Positions 13,921-26,165 are shown, counted from the stretch's first letter. The stretch is DNA of 64,000 nt from Cercozoa sp. M6MM (GCA_040357565.1 JBDODJ010000028.1), one strand, 5' to 3'. Notes: generated by a model not told the origin, from the sequence alone. Translations and numbers: made by a program.

Positions 13921-16346
13921 CTACTCCGGCACGGCGGCCTTCTGCTGCTGCTGCAACTCTTCGTTTGTGTAGAACTCGTCCATCTTGACAGCGCCGCCAC
14001 GTTGCATGCGCAGCAGCTGCGCAGGGTGCTCGGCGCCGAGCTTCTCAAACTGGAGCTCAATCTTTCTGAGACCTTTCTCGATACGACTGCGCTGCACGTC
14101 ATCGCCGGCAAAACTCTTGCGCTGCGCGAGCAGTCGGCCATACCGTCGCACACCGCGCACGACGTCGTTGTACTGACGCCTCGACTGCACACACCCCAGG
14201 CAATGAGAGACATAACAGCACTGTGCAGATCGGTATATGGACAGGGAGGGCACCTCGAAGAAACGCGAGGAGATGTTCGGCAGCACGTCGGCGTCCTTGG
14301 CCGGCGTGTACTTGGCGAGGTCCAGGTGCTCGCGCAACAGGTCGAGCTCGGCCTCACGACTGCGCGCGTGCTGCTGCAGCGTCTTGCGGACGGCCGCGGC
14401 CACGACATCGGTGTGCTCGGCGTCCCACTGCTCCGTCGTCATGTCGCCTTCGGCGGCAGTAACGACGTCGTCGATGACGCTCGTGAAGGACAGGTTGCCC
14501 CGCTGCACCTCGGGCGCATCCATGACGCGTTCCGTGCGACTGCCGCTGCCACAGAAGAGTGCCGCCGGCGGTGCCGTGGCCATGCGCACCACGGCTGCTC
14601 GCTGCGTGAGCTGCGCCGTCGCTGGTGTCCTGAGCAATCGATTAGTGTCCACACACACACACACACACACACCCACATACCCACACACTCACACACCCAC
14701 ACACCCACACACCCACATACTCACACACCCACACACATGTGAGATGTACATCTCATCGACAGACTGCGTGGTCGGCAGGTCAGCCGAGCGCGTGCGCACG
14801 TCGGCACCGTACTCGGAGAGCAGGTGCAACAACCGGTCGCCGTGCTGCGGACTCGCCTTGAGCAACGCGTCGTGGAAGCCGCTCGGCAGCGCGCGGTCGG
14901 CGGCGGCCAGCACGGCGCGGCGCCAGGCACGCTCGAGCGGCGAGAAACGCTCGTCGTACGCGACGCGTCGCACGGCGCCGTGGTGGTCCATGCCGAAGCT
15001 CTCGAGCACGACGCCGTCGCTGCGGCCGAGCTTGGCGTCGACCTCGCTGGCAGCGGCGGCGGCGAGACGAGCCGCCTGGGCCGTCGACTTAGGTCGTCGC
15101 GTCATGACGGGCAGCATGCCGCCCAGCGTCAGCGTCGACAGACTCGCTAAATCGCACGCGTTCGTCGGCGACGCCGTGCCCGTGGTCTGCGGCTCTTCCG
15201 ATGACATGCGCTGCTGGCGCGCCGCTTCTGACCGCGCCGCCAGTGCCTGCACACAGTCGCAAGCACATATACACGTGTACATCTTGATACAGGGCACGCA
15301 CCTCCGGACTGCCAGGCTCCATGCCGCTCTCGGTGTAGAGCACACCGTCACCATGGTCGATGCTGCCCTCACTGGCGTCGAGCACGCGCGCGTCGGCCGT
15401 CGTGCAGAAGTGCTGTACCAGTGCCGAGGCCACGGCGGCGGCGTCGCTGCTCGACATGACGGTCTGCAGGTGCTCGTGCAGCTGCTGGCGCGCCTCGCTC
15501 GGCGCGAACGCCTCGTGCACCTGCTGCGCCAGGTCGTGCGCCGCCTTGACGGCCGGCTTGACTACGAGGTTGCGCTCGAATCGCTCGCCGATGATGGCGC
15601 CCGAGTGTTTGTCCACCGTGTGCTCGGCACCCAGACCTGCAGCCACACATGCACATGCAGTACAAGACAAGACAAGACAGGGGAAAAACAATGGCAGGGA
15701 AGGTGGCAGTACTCTTGGGCATGCTGGCACGGTTGCGCAGGTACTCCTTCATGGCGCGCGTGGCCACGGCATCCTGCGACTCCTCGAACGTCTCGGGTTC
15801 CTTCGACTCGTACACCGGGTCGAACGGCGTCTCGCTTGCGCCGGTTGCCTTCTTGGCACGCTGGCGGTCGGCCTGTCACACATACATACACATACACATA
15901 CACACATACACACACACACACACACTTACACATACAAGGTAAACACACACAGACACACAGACACACGCGCAGGTAGGGGCTGGGTGCAAACGTACATCGT
16001 CGCCCATGAGTTCGACGACCTCGTTGTCGACCGGGAGCTTGTAGGTAGCGTTGATCTTGTCACCGTGCGTCTTGGCCTCGGCAATACCGCGCGCCAGCAA
16101 GTCCAGCACCGTGTAGACCGACTGCGGCGACGCCGTGTTGCACGGAATGGCGTACGTGATGGCACGCAGGTCGTCGTGTGCGTCAACGAGCGACACCACC
16201 GGGATGTGCGCCGATGCCGCCTCGCGCAGCAGCGACATCTTGCCGTGCCGGTCGGCCACGACGATCACGTCGGGCGCCGTCTCCAGTCGCGAGAAATTAA
16301 CCTCGGCCTCTGTGGGTGCTTCCTGTGCGCGCTTAATACATACAGC

Positions 16347-16397
<51 letters not shown>

Positions 16398-17506
16398 GCA
16401 GGGTACGGCCGTCTTCTGACGATGCTCGAGGGCCTCTTTGTAGCCGGCCCAGTTGGTGAACATGCCCGGCGTCCACCGGTCAGCCACGAAGGGCGCATCG
16501 ATCGTACGCGACACGTAGCGCACCGAGCGCGCGCTCTGGTCCGACGTGCCGACGAACATGATCGTGCCGCCGTTGCTTGTCACGTCTTGCAGAAAGCGAA
16601 TGGTGCGACGTAGCGCTGCCACCGTGCGCGTCAGGTCGAACACTGCCAGGGAGGTGGTGGTATAGGGAGAGGGGTCTACATATATTCGTATAGAGTACAA
16701 CACACCAAGGTAGTCACCGCGCTGTCCGAGCAGGTACTCGACCATCTGCGGGTTCCACGAGTGGCGCGGCGACGCCCAGTGGCAGCCGCTCTCAATAAGC
16801 AGACGGTAGGTGGCCTGCTCCACCACGGCCGAGTCGCCCAGGTAGCGTCCGTTGCCGAGTTCCGATGCCACGAACTCGTCCTGCCATAGCAGCACATAGC
16901 AACATACGGTAGCAACAAAGCGTAGCAACAATTAACATAGCGACAGTCCCCAGGTACCGAGGTCTCCGGGTCGAGGTTGAGCGACTGGTGCCTCGAGTTG
17001 AGCACCGGGCCCGTGCGTGGGGCGATGCGCTGGTGCGGCGCGGCCGGCTTGTTGTGCAGACCGTCATCGGGCTGCTGACCCTGGAAGTCGCGCAGTGCCT
17101 GCTCTGTCACGACGAACTGATCGGGCGCCTTGGCGTGCTCGGCCTCAATGTCCACGGGCGGGACGTCGGCGTACGGCGGGATCGACACCGAATCGATCGA
17201 CGCACGCGGCAGCTGCGCCTGTTGGTTCGAATCCTCGTCCACTGTATCGTATATGAAGTGTGCAGACACGGAATATACATATAGACATATAAAAACATAT
17301 ATAAAATATACAAGACAGATACATAGCTGTACCTTCGACAGGATCGCTCTCGACACGGAGGGAAGCAAAGTGACGACGCGCAGTCGCTGAGTCCTCGAGT
17401 TCTTCGGCCAGCATGCGCGATAGCAGCGGCAGCTGCGAGGCCGGCAACTGGCGCACCGCGTGTCTACGCACACATTCGCATACACAGGCACAGACAGGCA
17501 CAGACA

Positions 17507-17554
<48 letters not shown>

Positions 17555-17564
17555 NNNNNNNNNN

Positions 17565-17615
<51 letters not shown>

Positions 17616-19751
17616 TAGAGAGGCCGGTACTCGAGCTCAAGGAGCGTGCGTCGCTGCGTCTCCGTGGTGGTGACGCCGTGCGCGGCCGCGTTGGACAGCA
17701 GCATGTGCGAGAGCTGCGTGCGCACCTCCTCCAGCTGCGGCGCACTGGCCTCCTCGAGCACCGGCTCGTCGCTTTCGCTCGGCACGACATCGAATGTCTC
17801 CAGCGCGTCCGACAACACCGCCGCCGCCGCCTGGCGGAAGCGCATGCCCTCACCTGCGGGGAAGCACCAAAGGAGTCACAAGGCATAGCTCACCCCCCTC
17901 CCCAAGGAGCATCAGAAGCCCACTGGGTACCAGCAGGGTCGGCTAGAACAAGGTGGTCAATAGGCGCGTCGACAAGCCACTTGAGCGCCAACGTAAAGCT
18001 GTCGGGCGTCGGCAGGTCGGCGTACTTGATGCGCTGCATGGCCTGCTTGGTGCGCAGCTTGCCACTGCGCAGCGCACGCTTGTCCGACTCGTCGAGCAGC
18101 GAGATGCACATCTGCTCCTCAAGCAGGCGGCGCTGCGTGCCGTCAATGTCGCGCGGCAGGCCGAGCGCACGCCGTGCCACGCCGCGCAGATGCCGCAGCA
18201 CGCGCGCCACCTCGTCGGCCGAGAGGACCTCCTGTCCGTTCAGCACGAAGGCACGGTTGTCGTTGGCAGCCTCGCCCAACTTGCGCAGACTCTCCGTCAC
18301 GGTGCCGAGCTCGCGCTGCAGCATGTCCAGCTGCGCCGGCTCGTCGCGCAGCAGCCGCTCCAGGTCGCGCTCGCTCAGCAGAGCGCCCTCCTTGTGCTGC
18401 TCCTCCGAGTGCAGGAACATCAGCCAGTCCTGCTGACATGCAACGTTTAGTACATGTCCCACACAGCCACCTCTCGGTATGGCAGGTAGGATAACACACC
18501 TCACGCGCGCGGATACGCTCCTCGTGCAGCGGCAGGTCGTAGTGCAGCGGGTCGGCCGACTCGCGCACCGACAGCGCCATGGCCGACGCGAGCACCTCGT
18601 CGACGGCCTGCGACTGCAAGTCGGCGTCCTTCTGCGAGGCCGCCGTGCCGAGCTTGTCGAACGCAGCGTTGAGTGCAGCGCGCGCCTCCTCGACGCGCTG
18701 GCCCGTGTGTCCGAGAGCGGCGCCCTCGCGGCGCATCTTGTCGGCCACGTGCTGCACGTCGTCACCCGTGTCGCACTGCGACAGCGCCTCGTCCAGCTGC
18801 GCCGCCACGGCCGAGAACAGCAAGTCGCGATGGTTGAAGAAGGTGTGACGCTGCTCCTCCGGCATGTTGGCCACGCACTACACAAACGACACCAGCAACT
18901 TAGACAGGCGTAGCCACCACAAAGACCAGGGGGGGTAGGTCACCAGCTCCTCGGGTTGACGCTCCAGCCAGGCCATGAAGTGCACACGCGCGTGCCACAC
19001 ATTGACCATGTGCGGGCCCTTGCGCAGCGCCGTCTCGGCCACGAGCTGCGTGAACTGACGCACTTGGCGTGCCATCAACTCGCGGCGCGCCTTGGCCTCC
19101 TCTGTGGCACGGTTGGCCGCGGCATTGTCCAGGTGCCACTGCACCAGTTCCCCTACAGTACCAGTCACAGTCACAGTCACAGTCACAATCACAGTCACGT
19201 CAACCAGTCAATCAGGCACCAGTCATCAGTCACACACCAAATCAGAATACCAACCCCGCCCCCGGAGTACTAAGCAGAGTGACGGTACCTCTTTCCTTGG
19301 CCCACTTGTTGTGGAAGATCGGGTCATCCCCGATGGTAGCCAGGCGGCGAGCAGCCGACACATCAAGCACATCAACCGACTTGGCATCCGTGGCTGTGCA
19401 GGGTCATGTTGATATGCAGGTTGCTATGCACACATGGGATTCAAACATTTTCCTACCAAGCGACGTATCCTGCGGCGACACAGCCGACACCTGGGCTAGC
19501 AGACGACGCAGCGCGCGGTCAGTCGCACCGCTCGCGGCACGAGCGTCCGACACGCGCATCATCGAGCGACGCAGGCGTGCCAACAGCTGGCTCGGCGTCT
19601 TGACAGGTCGCACGCGCAGTGGCGACGCCTCTGCGGAGAGGGCGCGCCCCACCGCGTTGCCAACTCCCTGAACAAATCCGGTATCAAACAAACCACGCAG
19701 TCGATTCAAAATGCCATCAACAAGACAACAACAAACAACAACAAGTGCCAT
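13921..19751 (-). CDS. MRPS2: Giant mitochondrial ribosomal protein uS2m
   Basis: Sixteen or so exons read in one phase from ATG 19751 to TAG 13923-13921, giving roughly 1,500 residues. The uS2 fold sits in the middle (about residues 720-960, exons at 16880-15998). It includes HWASPRHSWNPQMVEYLLGQ, DLTRTVAALRRTIRFLQDV, GGTIMFVGTSDQSARSV, RWTPGMFTNW, DVIVVADRHGKMSLLREA and HIPVVSLVDAHDDLRAITYA then IPCN, all family hallmarks of small-subunit protein S2. The N-terminus has a hydrophobic and basic leader (GILNRLRGLFDTGFVQGVGN) that could target mitochondria. The roughly 700-residue N-terminal and 550-residue C-terminal arms are helical and charged, with no domain I know. Bacterial uS2 is about 240 residues and human MRPS2 about 300. 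Exon phase is continuous across the whole span, for example PETS/DEF at 16958/16880. Confidence 0.85.
16352..16394. repeat. (CA)n intron repeat
   Basis: CA array inside the intron that splits the uS2 domain of the giant uS2m gene. On the sense strand of that gene it reads TG. Confidence 0.9.
17511..17611. repeat. (CA)n array with 10-bp gap
   Basis: CA array interrupted by Ns at 17555-17564, in an intron of the uS2m gene. Confidence 0.95.
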
Positions 19752-20143
19752 TTTGTCACTGGGAAGAAATTTAGACTTTTGACGGAAACACGCGATGCCG
19801 CGCGATTAGTTGCATCCAGTGCAACGGATCACTGTGCCGCGCTCGCACATGCAAATGGCAGCAGAGCCGAGCGGCTCGCGCGAAAAGAGACTCAGGTAAA
19901 TTACACGGCGTGGAAGTTTCAGCATCCTGTTGTCCCGGTGCGTGCAGGCGCAGGACAACACCGTTGGCCGGCTTTCTGTCGTGCGATAAACAGACCTGAT
20001 CCAGGACTTTTGTCCACAGTACTGTACCAGTTTTTTTTCGGACACGTTTCTGACTCAGTCTACTTTCAGATTTCTGATCACCATATGTTGCGATAACAGC
20101 ATCAAGTTTGTGTGTGTGTGTGTGCTTGCATATAATTAAGATT
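19752..20143. promoter_or_regulatory. Divergent promoter region, uS2m / enoyl-CoA hydratase
   Basis: 392 bp separate two outward start codons of predicted mitochondrial proteins. The sequence near 19876-19886 reads TCGCGCGAAAA, that is TTTTCGCGCGA on the minus strand, which fits the E2F-type consensus TTTSGCGC. A short TG run lies at 20109-20124. No TATA box is evident. The regulatory role is inferred from position only. Confidence 0.4.
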
Positions 20144-21426
20144 ATGAACGCTCTTAGACTGGTTTGTTTGCTTGCTCGGGGTTGCAAGTTGCTCGCAATC
20201 TGCTCGCAATCGGTTATGTGTGTTTCTTCAGGTCTCTCGTCGCCAGCTCGGCGCGCGTTTTCTGGCGGCTGAGGTCCTGCAGAAGGAGTTCATCACAATC
20301 CAGCGTGTTGGTGAGAAGGAAGATGTGTCGCTGATCACGCTAAACCGGCCCAAGGCACTGAACGCACTGTGCGACGGTCTCATGCGCGAGGTCACTTTCC
20401 TTGTGCCGTTCCTTTGCTACTTCCTGTGTTGTGAGCGGTTGGCGCTCTGGCGTTGTTGCAGGTGACCGAACAGCTGTTTGAAAACGACGAGAACGAGGAG
20501 ATTGGCGCCACGGTGATTACCGGCTCGGAGAAGGCGTTCGCAGCTGGTGCTGACATCAAGGAGATGGCGCCGCAGACCTACATGACGGCCTATAAGAAGG
20601 ACATGCTGTCGCACTGGGACCAGGTCGCGCAGGCGCGCAAGCCCGTTATCGCCGCCGTCAATGGCTTTGCTGTATACAATATGTTAATGCTGTGCTGTCT
20701 CTGCTGTGCCGTGCTACGTGCTATATTGATGTGTAGCTCGGCGGCGGCTGCGAGTTGGCCATGATGTGTGACATCATTCTGGTCGGCGATCGCGCTAAGT
20801 TCGGCCAGCCGGAGATCAAGCTCGGTACCATCCCGGGCGTCGGTGGCACGCAGCGTCTGACGCGCGCGATCGGCAAGGCGCGTGCCATGGAGCTCATCCT
20901 CACCGGCGACTTCATGGACGCCGACGAGGCCGTGTCGCGCGGTCTTGCTGCGCGCAAGCTCCCGGCCGACAAGCTTGTCGATGTACGCTCCTCCTCCTCT
21001 CTCCCCCTCTCTTCCTCCTTACTACCTTAACCTTTTGCAGCAGTCTCCCTTTCTGTTAAGGAGTGTGTATGCTGTATATGTATGAGCAGGAGGCCGTGTC
21101 GCAAGCGAGCAAGATTGCCTCGTTCTCGCAACCGGTGGTACTCCCGTGGCTCCCCGACACATGCCTTTGTTTCCGAGGTACGTCTTATGTGTGTAGGTCG
21201 GCATGGCCAAGGAGTGCGTCAATGTTGCTTTCGAGTCGTCGCTGCGCGAGGGCGTGCGCTTTGAGCGCCGCGTGTTCCACTCAACCTTTGCCACCAAGGA
21301 CCAGAAGGAGGGTACCTCTTTCTTTTTTCTTTTGACAACACAGGTTCTACTGTCTGTCTCGGCCTTTGTTGCGTAGGTATGTCTGCCTTTGCTGAGAAGC
21401 GTCCGGCCGAGTTCCAGAACGAGTAG
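20144..21426 (+). CDS. ECHS1: Enoyl-CoA hydratase, mitochondrial
   Basis: Crotonase-family enzyme that hydrates 2-trans-enoyl-CoA in beta-oxidation and valine catabolism. The first exon encodes MNALRL and splices to [11 protein letters not shown], together a typical mitochondrial presequence. The body reads [18 protein letters not shown], then [12 protein letters not shown] (oxyanion-hole region), [19 protein letters not shown], and [20 protein letters not shown]. The two catalytic glutamates (in CELAM and GQPEI) are present. It ends [10 protein letters not shown] with a TAG at 21424-21426. Six introns are placed; three start GTAC (20993, 21139, 21312). Length after splicing is about 280 residues, normal for the family. 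It is head-to-head with uS2m and pairs functionally with the thiolase 13 kb away. Confidence 0.96.
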
Positions 21427-21741
21427 ATTAAACTGGAAACGCGATGAACTCGGCCAGCGCTAGTTTCCCTCAGTACTAGTGATAGTAGCTGGGTCTGTAC
21501 GGAACCAACAGCTACGTGAGTTCCCCCGCACCAGTTTGGTGTCTAATTTAGTGTTGCGATCAGTGGTCATTATTAAAATCGGAGTTTCACGCACATCCAA
21601 TCAGCCTAGTCGAGTCTAACATGCGTCGCGTGTCAAGTCACGGGTTACTCATCGCGGGGCCGCAGTGCCAACCGCTTGCGTCGCCGTGCTCGCTCGGTGA
21701 CCTAAATTGTGACGAGGCATATCACAGCCAACAGTCATAGT
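21427..21741. other. Tail-to-tail intergenic region
   Basis: 315 bp between the enoyl-CoA hydratase stop and the stop of the minus-strand gene at 21742. Nothing recognisable. Confidence 0.5.
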
Positions 21742-22271
21742 TTAGATATAGAAGCTGCATACATCAACGCCGTCGATAAAGAAATGCAAGCCGCGACGTT
21801 GGAGCAGCACGTGTGCGCGATCCTTGCTTTCGCCATCTTCTTCGTCAGAGCTAATGCCAAATCAGGGCCGTGCGTATATCAAGACTCCCATACCCCCCCC
21901 CCCCCCCAGGAGACACAATACTCAGCGTCCTCATCGGCGCGAAGCGATTTCGGCACCGGGTGAGCAAAGCGCAGCGTGTCTAATCAAAAGGAAGAAAAAG
22001 GTAATGGGAGACTCGGAAGGAGGAGAAGGGCAACGGATAGGTACGACTTATGTCGACACATGTGTCCTCATCGTCACTGTCGACGTCGCTGTCACTGTCA
22101 TCGTCCGACGAGGTGTCGCTCTCGTCACTATTGCGGTTCTCTTCCCTGTGCACACCATGCACCATACACAGACATACTAATGCCAACAAGTGTGGGTACG
22201 CATGGGCGGCATCTTCGGCGAGGATCATGTCTGTTGGTATGGAAGGTACTTGGTTAGTGTTCGAAGCGCGC

Positions 22272-22356
<85 letters not shown>

Positions 22357-22456
22357 NNNNNNNNNNNNNNNNNNNNNNNNNNNNNNNNNNNNNNNNNNNN
22401 NNNNNNNNNNNNNNNNNNNNNNNNNNNNNNNNNNNNNNNNNNNNNNNNNNNNNNNN

Positions 22457-22541
<85 letters not shown>

Positions 22542-22552
22542 TGTGTGTGTGT

Positions 22553-22605
<53 letters not shown>

Positions 22606-22982
22606 ATAGTACGAGAAAGCGAGTGGTGCCGAGTTGAAGCACCTAGTAATAAACGGAATTGATGTGCACTGCATAAACACATGCATACAAAATATTGTTT
22701 ATCTGTACCGGTGAAAAAGGGAACCTCGCTCGCCACGCGGCCCGATGAAAACGTAGAACACCAAAGGTGCATCCACACGCTGTACCACCGCATTGCGACC
22801 GCAAACCTGATACACACACCACACACACGTGGAAAGACATCAAGACGCGTATCTATAACTAGAACGTGTACCGTAATTGGATGACCGGGTTCGAGCTGGG
22901 TGAGGCTTGATACATGAGCGCCCGGTTGGCCAGCTGGTGGAAGGACATCCAACTGTGCCTGTGATTCTGGCATCTTCCCCAA
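21742..22982 (-). CDS. Acidic protein of unknown function
   Basis: The exon from ATG 22982 ([20 protein letters not shown]) splices through a GTACAC donor to [21 protein letters not shown] long intron then holds the TG array and the 100-N gap. Downstream exons give [14 protein letters not shown], a strongly acidic serine stretch ([20 protein letters not shown], 22,120-22,060), [20 protein letters not shown] and a final exon ending [21 protein letters not shown] at 21744-21742. The exon following the gap could not be placed in phase, so a piece may be missing. I do not recognise the family. The acidic serine run could be a CK2 target. Confidence 0.45.
22275..22599. repeat. (TG)n array with 100-bp assembly gap
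   Basis: TG repeat interrupted by 100 Ns at 22357-22456, inside the long intron of the minus-strand gene at 21742-22982. On that gene's sense strand it reads CA. Confidence 0.95.
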
Positions 22983-23283
22983 GGCTAAATTAAACGCTGG
23001 GTATCTGCTAGCCGTGTCCTTAGCTAATTATAGTGTGCCACACTGCTGTGCACTTCTCGTAGCCTCGCTATTAGACGGTCTGGCTCCTGCTTTGCCAATT
23101 CTGGCGAAATAAAAAAAAGAAACAGTGACACGGCTGGCGGCTGAAGCAGGGCCAAGTGTTCTGAGACGTGATATCCTGTGTACACGCCATTGGTACTGTA
23201 AATTGGGTCACGCTGTATCAGCTGCGTGTGTTGAGTTTGGGATTTTTTGATTCTTGTTGTGGCCTTGATTTTCCGAAGGCAAG
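22983..23283. promoter_or_regulatory. Divergent intergenic region, unknown gene / U1A
   Basis: 301 bp between two outward start codons. No specific element recognised. Confidence 0.35.
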
Positions 23284-24441
23284 ATGGAACTCGCTCCGAA
23301 CCAGACGCTGTACGTGAGCAATCTTAACGATCGTTTGCGCAAGCACGACCTGCGCAAGCACTTGTTCTTCCTCTTCTCGCAGGTGCAACAGTCCAACAAC
23401 AATCCAAAATCTCGAGCGTGTGCTGGTTGATTGTTGTGCTGTCACCTTGCGTAGTACGGCAAAGTGATCGATGTCGTTGCTCTCAAGACCGAGAAGATGC
23501 GCGGACAAGTGCTTTTCTTTTTTGCCTGTCTTGTCTCTGATTGGACCGCATGTTGTGCCCACAGGCGCACGTAGTTTTCAGTGACGTCCCGCAGGCTACG
23601 CGAGCTCTTCGCGAGCTCAACGGAATGGTGAGTTTCTTGTCGTATCTATTTTTGTTTGTTGGCGGTGTTCCTCTTCTGACTGTATTTGTGTTGTGACTCA
23701 GACCTTCTTTGGCAAGCCCATGCGCGTCCAGTTCGCCAGAGGCAAGTCGCATGCCGGTACTTTGTTTGTGTCCGTCATGTCCTCAATCAGTCAGCTTTCG
23801 GCCGGATCATGTTGACACACAGTGGCCAAGTTGGACGGCACGTTTGTTCCTCCCAGTATGCGCAAGCAGGAGCCAGAAACCGTACCTCCACCTGTTTAGA
23901 CTGAGTAGGGACACCGGTATCTCGTGTGCCTCCTCGCAGGAGCAGAAGGCACCGAACGAGGTTCACACTGCTGCCGCGTCCACCGCTGTCGGAGGCGCCA
24001 ACCTGGTCACTGACGTTGCTGAAGAGGGTGCCATGCAGGACGACGCCGCCCCAGTTGGCAGCGGTACTCACTCCGTTTGTCTCTATGTTCGTGTGTTTGG
24101 TCAACCCGTGCGGTGTGTCATCAGAGGCGCCAATCTCGGCGATCAACAACCCGCCTTCTAACATCCTGATGGTGCAGGACCTGGCACCGTCCACTGAGGT
24201 TCCTTTCTTGCTCTTGATGACGTCCGAATTATCTCATTTTTGCGCGTGATTGCAGCTGGACACGGTCACGCGCGCCTTCGCCCCGTTCCCGGGCTTCCAG
24301 CAGGTTCGACTCATGCCAGGCACGGGCGCCGCCTTTGTCGACTTTGACACCGAGCACAGCGCTACAACCGCTCGTGACTCGCTCGCCGGTTTCCCCATCG
24401 ATGGCCACAACGTCAAGATCGGCTTTGCGCGCACTGAGTAA
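23284..24441 (+). CDS. SNRPA: U1A / U2B''-type spliceosomal RRM protein
   Basis: Two-RRM protein that binds a U1 or U2 snRNA stem-loop. The start at 23284 gives MELAPNQTLYVSNLNDRLRK. RRM1 has RNP2 (LYVSNL) and RNP1 (RGQAHVVF), each split among short exons, followed by the family-typical PMRVQFARGKSHA and KLDGTFVPPSMRKQE. A variable linker (about residues 110-170) is alanine- and acid-rich. RRM2 begins near NNPPSNILMVQDL and ends with GTGAAFVDFDTEHSATTARD and NVKIGFARTE, TAA at 24439-24441. Seven or more introns; donors at 23757 and 23911 read GTACTT and GTACCT. The sequence cannot tell U1A from U2B''; one protein serves both snRNPs in some lineages. Confidence 0.93.
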
Positions 24442-24951
24442 CCTAAGTCTACTGAGCGCGCTCGCGACCGGGCGCGCCGGCGCGAGCTGATGGCGTTTCC
24501 TGCACATTCATGATCATGGACCGGACCTTGAAGATTCCACCGTACGCCCGTGCTGCGCTACACGTCAATTTAGCACCCCTAGCGTAACGTACGATATGTC
24601 GAAGTACGGTAAAAGAACGTTTTACGAGTCTAGGCGTCTGTCGCGCGCCACTTGAGGAGATCGCCACCCCTCTCTCCTGGGTTGACTTCGTGCGGACCGT
24701 CTTAGAACGATCCGCCATTGAGTCGTCAGTTAGCTCGCTTGCCGGCTTAAAAATCTCCGACCCTAACAACTAGGCATCCAACGCTTAGCTGTCTAAATAA
24801 TAGAACCATCAATCACTCAATTAAACGTTCTGTTAGAATTTAATTCTCTGCAGGCAGCATGCGCATGCATCAGACCAATCGTCACGCCGAGGAGCCGTGC
24901 ACTCTCTTTGTCCAGCACCGTACGGCACTGGCAAAGCACGACACAGCCGTG
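24442..24951. other. Tail-to-tail intergenic region
   Basis: 510 bp between the U1A stop and the stop of the HORMA gene. An inverted ORF at 24449-24769 exists but has no splice partners or family signal. Nothing else seen. Confidence 0.4.
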
Positions 24952-26165
24952 CTATGTCGCTCCAATCGGTGAAGGTTGTTGAGACATGGCAGCGTCAGAT
25001 TCCGTCGCTGGCGGTTGATCCAGCGAAGGACCCACGTGCAGGAACGCACTCATGTGCAGTCCTTCAAATCGAGTTTCCGCCAGAAACACAGGTTCCCACT
25101 TGCACTGAAACTCCTCCTACACACCGGCGCACAACATTAAAATTTGAAACTATAAAACCTAGGATGAAAGAAACCTGGTGCTGCTGCGGGACTGAGTTGT
25201 AGTTCTCGTCGTTTGGTATAAACACATACACGTCAAAGGTGTTGCTTGGGTGTAACGTTTGCAACTGAAAAAAACGCAAATTACGATGCAGTGCACAGTA
25301 GGTGTAATGCACGCCAAAACACGGTTACAGCAGGTGAAATGCACGTCAAAACAGGGTTGCTTTCGTTATAAGAGGAACGCACACAAGGTAGCAGATGCAT
25401 GTTCGCTGTCGCTTTGGCAAGTGTCTCCTCTAAGTGTTGCTGCAGGAGTGGCACATTGCACTCTTCGAGGGCTGATCTGCACAAATGTACCATATCACCA
25501 AGAATAGGTGTGCAAACAAAGAAAGTTAGCGAGAGACAATAGCGCACCGATCAAATGTGTTAAACTGGACAGTCATGCACTGTGAGGCGAAAAAACGCAC
25601 GGCTGTTTCTGTCAGCAGCACTCCTTTTTTTCCGTTAGTGGCACAGAAAAAGAGCATGCCTTAGTAAAGATTTACCAGAGTCAATGTCAAGAATCTGTTG
25701 CGTGTGGACCGAGACGACATCTTGCTCCGCGCAGCCGGAAAAGAACTCCACACGCGGTACACGATCTTTCTGTGGTTTTGAGTTTTGGCTCTATAAAATC
25801 TAAGAAACATTGCATACAAGTAGTATGTACCTGTGTCAGCTGCGCAAGCAGGTGTCGAATGTGCTTCTCCATTGTTTCTTTCAGTAGCTTGTTTTTCGCT
25901 TGCACTGTGGACATTGATTGCAAATTAATTACGAAGTAAACTGAAACCCACCGAGGGCAGAACAAAATGTACTCGTGCTGCAGTCTCCAAAACGTGTGCG
26001 TTCGAACATGTGCGCAGGTAGCACGTTGCGCTCCAACAGGAATGTACACAGGAGGCTACAGTTGCATTTGATTGGAGAAGACAAACAAGCATTCAGTGCA
26101 CCGTACCTTTCGAAAAAGCGCGCCAACTGGGTCACAACCAGCAGATACGTCTCGTCGTCGCTCAT
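24952..26165 (-). CDS. HORMA-domain protein, p31comet (MAD2L1BP)-like
   Basis: Start ATG 26165 gives MSDDETYLLVVTQLARFFES. Exons join in phase to about 280 residues: LLERNVLPAHMFERT (helix alpha-A and the HORMA-type LP..F.R turn), KETMEKHIRHLLAQLTQ, then VPRVEFFSGCAEQDVVSV, MTVQFNTFDRSALEE, LEETLAKATANMHLLP, NTFDVYVFIPNDENY and a final strand pair (WEPVFLAETRFEGLHMSAF), ending SQQPSPIGAT with a TAG at 24954-24952. The order of helices and strands matches the MAD2/p31comet HORMA fold. The VPRV strand and the tail resemble p31comet, while the LEET..TANMHLLP..FDVYVF block also resembles MAD2 and REV7. p31comet works with TRIP13 to open MAD2 and silence the spindle checkpoint. The family call rests on pattern only. 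Confidence 0.55.

Noticed and set aside
14237..15976. 579-residue plus-strand ORF opposite the uS2m gene
   Set aside because: Serine- and arginine-rich shadow of the GC-rich minus-strand exons. The minus strand has the uS2 family signature and coherent splice sites.
22885..22905. GGGTTCGAGCTGGG, another tRNA-like box
   Set aside because: No cloverleaf can be drawn, and the bases lie in an exon of the gene at 21742-22982 (TQLEPG).
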